Shown here in pieces: positions 1 through 6,213 of a DNA stretch of 6,871 nt. The translations under genes and the position numbers were made by a program. Under the pieces are notes generated by a model. It did not search any database and was not told the origin of the DNA. It was given only the letters and a program-made list of their open reading frames with translations. The stretch is from Burkholderiales bacterium (GTDB lineage: Bacteria; Pseudomonadota; Gammaproteobacteria; Burkholderiales; SG8-39), in contig JAQSVY010000172.1 of NCBI GenBank assembly GCA_029266935.1, positions 1-6,871 of the forward strand. Direction: 5' to 3'. Each line of letters opens with the position of its first letter. The first letter of the stretch is position 1.

Positions 1-1
1 C

Positions 2-868
<867 letters not shown>

Positions 869-1822
869 CTAATTCGCGGTGATGCGCTTCGCCTTGATGA
901 GCTTCGAGAAGCGCTGAACTTCGGCGGCGAGGTACTTGCCGGCTTCTTCAGGCGTGGTGATGAAGGCCTCGAAGGCCTGCGCCTGGAACTTTTCCTTCAC
1001 CTCTGGCGCGTTGAGCGCGTTCTTGAGCGCCGCATTCAGGCGGTTCACCACGCCGGGCGGCGTCTTCGCGGGCGCGAGCAGCGCGAGCCACTGCGTGAAC
1101 TGGAAGTCCTTCACGCCGGCTTCCTGGAGCGTGGGCACATCCTGCAGGAGCGGCGAGCGGCGCGTGTCGGTGACCGCCAGCGCGCGCAGCGTGCCGGCCT
1201 TCACGTGCGGCAGCGCGGCCGAGAGCGTGGGGAAGCTCATGTCGACCTGCGCCGCGAGGGTGTCGAGGAGCGCCGGTCCGCCGCCGCGATAAGGCACGTG
1301 CAGGATGAAGGTGCCGGTGGCGTCCTTGAACATCTCGGCGCAGAAATGAAACGTGGTGCCGACGCCCGCCGAGGCGTAGCTCAGCTTGCCGGGCTTCGAG
1401 CGCGCGAGCCTCACCAGCTCGTCGACGCTCCTGACCGGCACCTTCGCCGGAACCACCAGCACGTGCGGCGAGGTCGCCACCATGCCTATGGGGGCGAAGT
1501 CCCGGATCGGGTCCCAGCTGAGCTTCTCGAACAGGCTCTGGTTGGTCACCAGCGGAATCGTGTTCAGCACGATGGTGTAACCGTCGGCCGCGGCGCGCGC
1601 AGCGGCCTCCATGCCGATGTTGCCCGAGGCGCCGCTGCGGTTCTCGATGACGATGCGCTGGCCGAGATCGCGGCCGAGCGGCTCGGCGATCAGGCGCGCG
1701 GTGATGTCGACGCTGCCGCCGGGCGGGAAGGGCGCGATCAGCCGGATCGGCTGGCTGGGGTACGTCTGGGGGAGCGCCGGGCCGGCGATCGCGAGCGCGG
1801 CGATGAGCAGAATCTTCTTCAT
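869..1822 (-). CDS. Bug/TctC-family periplasmic solute-binding protein (tripartite tricarboxylate transporter receptor)
   Basis: A 317-residue extracytoplasmic receptor that would bind a small carboxylate or related solute in the periplasm. Residues 1 to about 19 form a signal peptide (MKK, a hydrophobic stretch LLIAALAIAGPAL, then a likely cut before the mature start near TYPSQPI). Family motifs are PFPPGGSVDITAR at 31-43, the ENRSGASGNIG loop at 60-70, and YRGGGPALLDTLAAQVD at 178-194. The length is normal for the family. The ATG is preceded by GGAG at a 5-base spacing and overlaps the stop of the upstream dehydrogenase gene (ATGA), so the two are probably one operon with coupled translation. 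No TctA or TctB membrane partners are present in the window, which is common: betaproteobacteria such as Bordetella and Cupriavidus carry large numbers of orphan Bug receptors. The ligand cannot be predicted. An alternative role in signalling rather than transport is known for some family members. Confidence 0.93.
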   Translation of the reverse strand: MKKILLIAALAIAGPALPQTYPSQPIRLIAPFPPGGSVDITARLIAEPLGRDLGQRIVIENRSGASGNIGMEAAARAAADGYTIVLNTIPLVTNQSLFEKLSWDPIRDFAPIGMVATSPHVLVVPAKVPVRSVDELVRLARSKPGKLSYASAGVGTTFHFCAEMFKDATGTFILHVPYRGGGPALLDTLAAQVDMSFPTLSAALPHVKAGTLRALAVTDTRRSPLLQDVPTLQEAGVKDFQFTQWLALLAPAKTPPGVVNRLNAALKNALNAPEVKEKFQAQAFEAFITTPEEAGKYLAAEVQRFSKLIKAKRITAN

Positions 1823-2877
1823 AAAGTCTCCAAGAGAGCGGCTCCAAACGCGCGAGTCCCGAGCGTCCCGCCGAGGTCGCGCGTGCGCGTCGGCGGTTGG
1901 CGAAGCATTGCCACGATCGCATTGTCGAGCGCCCCCTGCGCGTCGCGGAAATTGCCCTTAGCGTGCCGCTCGCCGAGCCAGCCGAGCAGCATGCCGCAGG
2001 AGAGCAGCAGCGAACATGGGTTGGCGAGGTCCTTGCCGGCGATGTCCGGCGCCGATCCGTGCTGCGCCTGGGCCATGCCGTGCGCATCGCCGGCGTTGAG
2101 CGAGCCGGCGAGGCCGAGTCCGCCGGAGAGCTCCGCCGCCTCGTCCGAGAGGATGTCCCCGTACATGTTGGTCGTGACAACGACGTCGAAGCGAGCCGCG
2201 TCGCGCACCAGCAACGCCGCCATGGAATCGACGAGCTGCTCTTCGTAGGCGACGTCGGGGTATTCCTGCGCGACACTCCGCACCTCGCGCAGGAACAGGC
2301 CCTCGGTGAGCTTCAGCACGTTGGCCTTGTGCACCGCCGTGACCTTGCGCCGGCGCGTGCGCGCCAAGCGAAACGCCGCCTGCGCGATGCGCCGCGAGGC
2401 GTGCGAACTGATCTTGCGCACCGAGAGGGCGAGGTCCGGGGTCGGCATGAATTCGCCGACGCCCTGGTGCATGTTGCGGTCGGCGTAGAAGCCCTCGGTG
2501 TTCTCGCGCACGATGACCAGGTCCATCGGCGTGCGACCCCAGTGCGAGAGGCCCTCGTAGCAGCGGCTGGGGCGGATGTTGGCGTAGAGGTCGAGCGCCA
2601 TGCGCAGGTCGCCGGAGGGGTTCAGTCCGCCCTGCGTGCGTGGCGGATACTCGAGATGGGAGACCGGCCCGAGGACCAAGCCGTCGGCGGCGCGGCAGGC
2701 GGCGACGACCGCCTCGGGAAGGGTGCTGCCCGAGCCCCTGAGGCTTGCCAGACCGACCTCGTGCGATTCCAGGCGCAGGCCAAGGCCGAAGCGCTTGCCG
2801 AGCCGCTCCAGGACTTGGACCGCGACTGCGGTAATCTCCGGACCGATGCCGTCGCCCGCGAGCGCCAGGATCTTCAT
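1819..2877 (-). CDS. Isocitrate/isopropylmalate dehydrogenase family protein (NAD-type beta-decarboxylating dehydrogenase)
   Basis: A 352-residue cytoplasmic enzyme of the family that oxidises and decarboxylates 2-hydroxy acids such as isopropylmalate, isocitrate, homoisocitrate, tartrate or malate. Seen in order: the N-terminal GDGIGPE at 9-14, LRMALDLYANIRP at 91-103 supplying substrate arginines R92 and R102, VIVRENTEGFY at 121-131 with R124, TAVHKANVLKLTEG at 180-193 with the catalytic lysine K184, D217, YGDILSDEAAEL with metal-binding D241 and D245, and the nucleotide loop HGSAPDIAGKDLANP at 273-287, whose DIAGK form is typical of NAD-dependent members. The reading frame stays open upstream of ATG 2875-2877, but that extension is antisense to the amidohydrolase, and GDGIGPE begins 8 residues into this start, as usual. 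It is the first gene of an operon with the receptor. The SD upstream is poor (GGGAGAG about 15 bases away). The substrate is unresolved: the specificity helix NPSGDLR matches neither classical leuB nor icd. Calling it leuB would be unsafe, since no leuC or leuD is nearby. Confidence 0.92.
   Translation of the reverse strand: MKILALAGDGIGPEITAVAVQVLERLGKRFGLGLRLESHEVGLASLRGSGSTLPEAVVAACRAADGLVLGPVSHLEYPPRTQGGLNPSGDLRMALDLYANIRPSRCYEGLSHWGRTPMDLVIVRENTEGFYADRNMHQGVGEFMPTPDLALSVRKISSHASRRIAQAAFRLARTRRRKVTAVHKANVLKLTEGLFLREVRSVAQEYPDVAYEEQLVDSMAALLVRDAARFDVVVTTNMYGDILSDEAAELSGGLGLAGSLNAGDAHGMAQAQHGSAPDIAGKDLANPCSLLLSCGMLLGWLGERHAKGNFRDAQGALDNAIVAMLRQPPTRTRDLGGTLGTRAFGAALLETL
1828..1831 (-). promoter_or_regulatory. 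Shine-Dalgarno site of the Bug receptor gene
   Basis: On the minus strand the sequence reads TGGAGACTTTATG. GGAG lies 5 bases before the ATG and inside the 3' end of the dehydrogenase gene. This supports the chosen start, which is also fixed by the signal peptide beginning MKK. Confidence 0.7.
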
Positions 2878-2883
2878 GGGGGA
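2878..2883 (+). promoter_or_regulatory. Probable Shine-Dalgarno site of the amidohydrolase gene
   Basis: The run GGGGGA lies three bases before GTG 2887. It occupies most of the 9-base gap between the two divergent start codons. It supports GTG as the start, although the spacing is short and the match is G-rich rather than a true AGGAGG. Confidence 0.4.
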
Positions 2884-2886
2884 TGG

Positions 2887-3756
2887 GTGAATCTCTCCCG
2901 CAGTTTGCCCGACGGTGCGGCCGACTGCCACATGCACGTGCTCGGCCCGTTTGACCGCTACCCGCTCGCGGCCGACCGCGCCTATAACGTGCCCGAGGCG
3001 CTGCTCGAAGCCCACGAGCGCATGAAGCGCCGCGTCGGACTGCAGCGCACGGTCTTCGTGCAGGCGAGCGGCCACGGCAACGACAACCGCGCCATGCTGG
3101 CGGCGCTGGCCGAGCTCGGCGAGCGCGGGCGGGGGATTGCCGTCGTCTCTCCAGATTCAGAGGTGAATGAACTGGAGAATCTGCACACCGCCGGCATCCG
3201 AGGCTTACGCCTCAACCTGGTCACGATGCGCTCTCGCTACAGCGACGATCCGGCGAAGCTGGTCGGCGACTACGAGCGGTTGTGCGCCCCGCTTGGCTGG
3301 CATCTGCAGGTGTTCGCCGACGGCGCGACACTCCAGGCGCTGGAGCCGCTGCTGCAACGCTGCCGCGTGAACGTGGTGATCGACCACATGGGGCTTCCCG
3401 ACGCGTCCGCTGGCATCGCGCAGCCGGGTTTCCAGGCCCTGCTGCGGCTGATGCGGCAGGAGCACATGTGGGCCAAGCTCGCCGGCGCCGACCGCATCAC
3501 GCGCACGAGCGGGCGGCTGCGCGATGCGATTCCGTTCATGCAGGCGCTTGTGAGCGCGGCGCCGCAGCGCCTGGTATGGGGATCGGACTGGCCCCACATC
3601 GGCTTCCACTCGGGGCGGCAGGTGCACGGCGATGCCCTGCTGCCCTATCGCGACGTCGACGTCGGCGTGCTGCTGGAGGTGCTGTTCGAGGCCGTCCCTG
3701 ACGCGGCGGCGATCCGCGCCATCCTCTCGGACAACCCGGCGCGGCTTTACCGGTAG
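2887..3756 (+). CDS. Amidohydrolase family protein, 2-pyrone-4,6-dicarboxylate hydrolase (LigI)-like
   Basis: A 289-residue cytoplasmic TIM-barrel hydrolase of the group containing LigI, which opens lactone rings of aromatic breakdown intermediates. The N-terminal DCHMHVLGPFDRYP at 13-26 holds the H15-x-H17 pair, VFVQASGHGNDN is at 56-67, GIRGLRLN at 103-110, VVIDHMGLP with H167 at 163-171, WGSDWPH with D234 and H237 at 231-237, and DNPARLYR ends the protein, the standard finish for this family. The start is taken as GTG 2887: no ATG lies in frame before the HMH motif except the one inside it, and a GGGGGA run sits just upstream. Only 9 bases separate this GTG from the divergent dehydrogenase ATG, so each promoter must lie in the other gene or be shared. 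The neighbours suggest organic-acid catabolism. The exact substrate is unknown; related COG3618 enzymes hydrolyse other lactones, so naming it ligI would go too far. Confidence 0.9.
   Translation: MNLSRSLPDGAADCHMHVLGPFDRYPLAADRAYNVPEALLEAHERMKRRVGLQRTVFVQASGHGNDNRAMLAALAELGERGRGIAVVSPDSEVNELENLHTAGIRGLRLNLVTMRSRYSDDPAKLVGDYERLCAPLGWHLQVFADGATLQALEPLLQRCRVNVVIDHMGLPDASAGIAQPGFQALLRLMRQEHMWAKLAGADRITRTSGRLRDAIPFMQALVSAAPQRLVWGSDWPHIGFHSGRQVHGDALLPYRDVDVGVLLEVLFEAVPDAAAIRAILSDNPARLYR
3747..3756. other. Convergent gene-end overlap on an 8-bp palindrome
   Basis: The two convergent genes share these 10 bases. The palindrome TACCGGTA (3748-3755) gives Tyr-Arg plus the first two bases of the stop on both strands, so the amidohydrolase ends LYR-stop (TAG) and the hydrolase ends FYR-stop (TAA). 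There is no room for a terminator between the genes. Confidence 0.85.
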
Positions 3757-4298
3757 AAGACGTGACGCCCGATGCGCCCGATGCGCTGGCGCTCGTGCGA
3801 CCAGTCGGGCTGGACGTAGGTGGCGTGGTAGAAGATGGCGCCCTTCAGGGTCGGCAGGCGCTTGCCGTAGTACACCGCCTCGGCGATGCGCCGTGCCCGA
3901 TCCCACTCGTCGCCGCGCGGCTCTTCCAGCACCAGGCTGAAGTCGGTCCAGGAGAAGGCGCTCTTCTGGTACACGACCTCGCACACGGTATTGGGGTAAC
4001 GGCGGTGGGCCCTGCGATTCATGGTGACCTCGGCGACGGCGTACTGGCCGGCGACCGGCTCCCCGCGCGCCTCGTAGTAGACGTTGCGCGCCAGGCAATC
4101 GAGGCTGCGGGCATGGAACTCCCGCTTGCGTAGCTGCTCGGCCTCGCGCTGCATGAACACGATGCCGGTGGCGAAGGCGAGCGCGCCGATCACCAGGCCG
4201 AAGAAGGCCACAAAGGCGAGGGCGGCCTTGTCCAGGCGGTACCAGAAGATGCGCAGCTTCCACAGCATGGGCGCCACTTTGCCCTGCCGGGCGGGCAT
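3747..4298 (-). CDS. Membrane-anchored SleB-like cell wall hydrolase (Hydrolase_2 family)
   Basis: A protein of 183 residues from ATG 4298, predicted to cleave peptidoglycan in the periplasm. A basic N-terminus (residues 1-24) is followed by one membrane helix at about 25-48 (AALAFVAFFGLVIGALAFATGIVF), so the enzyme part should lie outside the inner membrane. The Hydrolase_2 domain runs from CLARNVYYEARGEPVAGQYA at 68-87, with the conserved glutamate E76 in YYEARGE that is the presumed catalytic acid, through VTMNRR and AFSWTD, to the terminal GAIFYHATYVQPDW and IGRHVFYR. In Bacillus the SleB relatives degrade spore cortex; in non-sporulating proteobacteria the role is general wall turnover. 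The start is uncertain: ATG 4298, GTG 4277 and ATG 4268 (183, 176 or 173 residues) all keep the helix, and none has a strong SD. Its 3' end overlaps the convergent amidohydrolase by 10 bases. Confidence 0.88.
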   Translation of the reverse strand: MPARQGKVAPMLWKLRIFWYRLDKAALAFVAFFGLVIGALAFATGIVFMQREAEQLRKREFHARSLDCLARNVYYEARGEPVAGQYAVAEVTMNRRAHRRYPNTVCEVVYQKSAFSWTDFSLVLEEPRGDEWDRARRIAEAVYYGKRLPTLKGAIFYHATYVQPDWSHERQRIGRIGRHVFYR

Positions 4299-4345
4299 GG
4301 CGAAGGTCAAATTCCCGCCGCGGGCGAGATAACATTTGTTTGCTG
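4299..4345. promoter_or_regulatory. Short divergent intergenic region between cell wall hydrolase and TM2 gene
   Basis: These 47 bases separate the two outward-facing starts and include one of the few AT-rich patches in the window (GATAACATTTGTTTG at 4329-4343). On the minus strand TGTTAT at 4334-4329 is a 4-of-6 match to a -10 box, about 30 bases before the hydrolase ATG. On the plus strand the overlapping TAACAT at 4330-4335 is also 4 of 6 and would start transcription almost at ATG 4346. I see no convincing -35 box for either, so this is a candidate promoter zone only. Confidence 0.3.
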
Positions 4346-4730
4346 ATGGAAACTCGCGCGGACACGCACAGCAAGCTGATCGGCTACCTCGCACCGCTTC
4401 TACTTCGGCCGCCCGGTGAGCGGCACGATCTGGTTCTTCACCCTCGGCCTGCTCGGCATCGGCTGGCTGATCGACGTCTTCCTGATTCCCTGGATGGAGC
4501 GCACCGCCGAGCTTCGCTTCGCGCCGGGCGCGATCAGCTACAACGCCGCGTGGATCCTGCTCACCTTCCTCGGCCTGTTCGGCATCCACCGCTTCTACAT
4601 GGGCAAGTGGCTGACCGGCATCCTGTACCTGCTCACCGGCGGCCTTTTCCTCGTCGGCATCCTCTATGACTTCTGGACGCTCAACTCGCAGGTGAGCGAG
4701 GAGAACCGCGCGCGCTTAAGGCTCACTTAA
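4346..4730 (+). pseudogene. Double TM2-domain membrane protein, frame broken near the 5' end
   Basis: The gene starts at ATG 4346 with METRADTHSKLIGYL, the usual beginning of a two-TM2-domain inner-membrane protein. That frame then runs into unrelated sequence and stops at 4669. The expected continuation, HRFYFGRPVSGTIWFFTLG, starts at base 4392 in another frame and stays open to TAA 4728-4730. The missing part is the hydrophobic stretch that should stand between GYL and HRFY. The second TM2 unit of the same gene shows what this looks like: WILLTFLGLFGIHRFYMGK. About 9-10 codons plus a frame change are gone, so a deletion of roughly 26-32 bases, not a multiple of three, fits best. The second half is intact: GIGWLIDVFLIP, a linker, HRFYMGKWLTG, then a helix ending ILYDFWTL. 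The open frame from GTG 4416 has no SD and begins inside the domain, so I do not treat it as a separate gene. TM2 function is poorly understood. Confidence 0.75.
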
Positions 4731-4735
4731 GTCGC

Positions 4736-4762
4736 GGGCGGGCATGCTGGGGGCGGTTGGGG
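4736..4762 (+). other. G-quadruplex-type motif just after the TM2 gene
   Basis: Four G-runs lie on the plus strand: 4736-4738, 4740-4742, 4749-4753 and 4759-4762, with loops of 1, 6 and 5 bases. This satisfies the usual G3+N1-7 rule. It begins 5 bases after the TM2 stop codon, so it would be in the 3' end of that transcript. GC-rich genomes produce such motifs by chance, so function is not shown. Confidence 0.5.
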
Positions 4763-4779
4763 TGGAGGAGGACCGGCGC

Positions 4780-4832
4780 GCGCGTGATGTCCCGGAAAGT
4801 CTCCCCTTTTTTCGTTTCGGGGCATCACGCGC
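4780..4832. terminator. Long inverted repeat between convergent genes (possible non-canonical bidirectional terminator)
   Basis: Bases 4780-4797 pair without a bulge with 4815-4832 (18 pairs, two of them G-T, which become G-U in plus-strand RNA). The arms read GCGCGTGATGTCCCGGAA and TTTCGGGGCATCACGCGC. The 17-base loop contains a C4T6 run at 4803-4812. It lies between the TM2 stop and the end of the histidine kinase gene, where a terminator serving both strands would be expected. However, the T-run is in the loop and no U-tract follows the stem on either strand, so it is not a standard intrinsic terminator. A repeat-family element is an alternative. Confidence 0.5.
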
Positions 4833-4893
4833 CGTGCCGTATCCCTGGCTTGGCCGTCGCGCGCGCCCCCGCGGCTACAGCGGCTCGCCTCGC

Positions 4894-6213
4894 TCAGGCG
4901 GGCAGCGTCACGCGCACCGCGAGGCCAGACGGCATGCCGCCCGGGCTTGCGTCGGCGAGGACGATCTCGCCACGGTGACGCTCGACGATGGCCCTGACGA
5001 TCGCCAGCCCGAGCCCGCTGCCGGAAGTGCCATCGCCTTCGAGGCGCTGGAAGCGCTGCAGGACACGGTTGCGCTGCGCCGGCGGGATGCCCGGCCCCGC
5101 GTCCACGACCTCGATCTCGACCGCCGCCCCGGCGTTTCCTACCTTCACCGTCACCTGGCTTTCGCGCGGCGCGTAGCGCAGCGCGTTGTCGACGAGGTTG
5201 GCGAGGAGCGAGCGCAGCTCGGCCTCGTTGCCGGAAAGGCGCGCCGGCTCGGCAGCCTCGGCACCGAGGTCGACGCCGCGCTCGTCCGCCTGCGCGGCGA
5301 ACTCGCCGACCACCTCGCGCGCGAGGCGGGCGACGTCGACGGTGGCGCTGCCGGGGCCGGGGACGCCCGGCTCGAGCCGCGCGAGGTCGAGGAGCTGCTG
5401 CACGAGGCGCTCAGTGCGCTCGATGCCGCGCCCGAGCTCGGCGAAGGCCGCCCGGCGCGCCGCAGGGTGCTGCGTGCGCTCGGCGAGCTGCGCCTGCAGC
5501 GCGAGCGCGCCCACCGGCGAGCGCAGCTCGTGCGCCGCGTCGGCGATGAAGCGCCGCTGCGCCTCGAGGGTGACCGCCAGGCGCGCGAGCAGTGCGTTGA
5601 TCTGCTCGACCAGCGGCAGCAGTTCGCGCGGCACCGATCCGGTGGGGATGGCATCGAGGCGCGATGCGTCGCGGTCGCCCACCGACTGCGAGGTGTGCTC
5701 GAGCGGCGCCAGCCCGCGCCGCAGCACCCAGCCGACGAGCAGCGCGAACACCGGCACCAGCAGCAGCAGCGGCAGCACGATGTTCAGCGCCAGCTCTCGC
5801 GCCAGCGCCTCACGCACTGCCTCGGGCTGTCCCACCTGCACCACGCCTTCGGGCACGACATGGGTGTAGACGCGCCAGGGGCCATCGACGGACTCGACTC
5901 GGGTGAACCCTGGGTCGAAGGTCTGCGGCGCCTCGAGCGGCAGCGCCGGCAGGCCACTCTCGAAGTACAGCTTGCCGCCGTCGTCATAGGCGCGTACCGC
6001 GAAGGCGACGTCCTCGCGTGCAATGCGCGCACCGCCCACGTCGCGCCAATCCTCGCGCAGGTGCACTGCCTGCGCGATCTGTATGAGCTCCTGGTCTAGG
6101 ATGGCGCCGAACTGGTGCAGCGCGAAGCTGTAGGTGACGGCGAGCACCGCCGCGATTCCCAGCCCGAGCGCCCCCGTCAGCCACAGGACGAGGTTCGTCC
6201 GTAGCGACTTCAC
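4894..6213 (-). CDS. Sensor histidine kinase, QseC/TctE-like
   Basis: A 439-residue inner-membrane kinase that would autophosphorylate on histidine and pass the phosphate to the regulator encoded just upstream. Seen in order: membrane helix 1 at about 8-30, a periplasmic sensor region at about 31-142, helix 2 at about 143-164 (LNIVLPLLLLVPVFALLVGW), a HAMP-type linker to about 215, the H-box FIADAAHELRSPVGAL with phosphorylated H228, the N-box NLVDNALRYAP at 339-349 with N343, the G1 box VVDAGPGIP at 369-377, and the G2 box GSGLGLAIV at 398-406. All catalytic boxes are present. The start is GTG 6213, overlapping the regulator's stop as GTGA with no clear SD, so translational coupling is likely. 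Length and layout match QseC and TctE kinases, which respond to signals such as carboxylates or hormone-like molecules; the signal here cannot be read. A long open frame on the opposite strand is a GC-rich shadow. Confidence 0.95.
   Translation of the reverse strand: MKSLRTNLVLWLTGALGLGIAAVLAVTYSFALHQFGAILDQELIQIAQAVHLREDWRDVGGARIAREDVAFAVRAYDDGGKLYFESGLPALPLEAPQTFDPGFTRVESVDGPWRVYTHVVPEGVVQVGQPEAVREALARELALNIVLPLLLLVPVFALLVGWVLRRGLAPLEHTSQSVGDRDASRLDAIPTGSVPRELLPLVEQINALLARLAVTLEAQRRFIADAAHELRSPVGALALQAQLAERTQHPAARRAAFAELGRGIERTERLVQQLLDLARLEPGVPGPGSATVDVARLAREVVGEFAAQADERGVDLGAEAAEPARLSGNEAELRSLLANLVDNALRYAPRESQVTVKVGNAGAAVEIEVVDAGPGIPPAQRNRVLQRFQRLEGDGTSGSGLGLAIVRAIVERHRGEIVLADASPGGMPSGLAVRVTLPA

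Noticed and set aside
1205..2248. 347-residue plus-strand open frame
   Set aside because: It is antisense to the receptor and dehydrogenase and has no recognisable features.
948..2276. 442-residue minus-strand frame across the receptor and dehydrogenase genes
   Set aside because: It is an out-of-frame reading of two clearly coding genes, rich in Arg and Ala with no domain.
1897..2886. Long N-terminal extension of the amidohydrolase frame on the plus strand
   Set aside because: This part is antisense to the dehydrogenase with its conserved active-site motifs. The real protein begins just before DCHMHV, as in the family.
2878..3075. 66-residue N-terminal extension of the dehydrogenase frame
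   Set aside because: It is antisense to the amidohydrolase N-terminus, and GDGIGPE should be close to the start, as it is with ATG 2875-2877.
3768..3786. Short tandem repeat GCCCGATGC
   Set aside because: It encodes the IGRIGR segment at the C-terminus of the cell wall hydrolase. Two copies only, and no sign of a repeat array.
3205..4374. 389-residue minus-strand frame spanning three genes
   Set aside because: It crosses the cell wall hydrolase in the wrong frame and the amidohydrolase antisense. Composition is typical of shadow frames.
4391..4392. Programmed ribosomal frameshift in the TM2 gene
   Set aside because: A +1 shift would join the frames but leave out the hydrophobic residues needed before HRFY. 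No slippery sequence or nearby stimulatory structure is evident. A deletion explains it better.
5758..5775. CAG trinucleotide repeat
   Set aside because: It encodes consecutive leucines of the kinase's second membrane helix on the minus strand. It is short and explained by the protein.
4744..6099. 451-residue open frame on the plus strand opposite the histidine kinase
   Set aside because: It is antisense to a kinase with all conserved boxes, is rich in Arg, Ala and Glu, has no recognisable domain, and is a typical shadow in GC-rich DNA.
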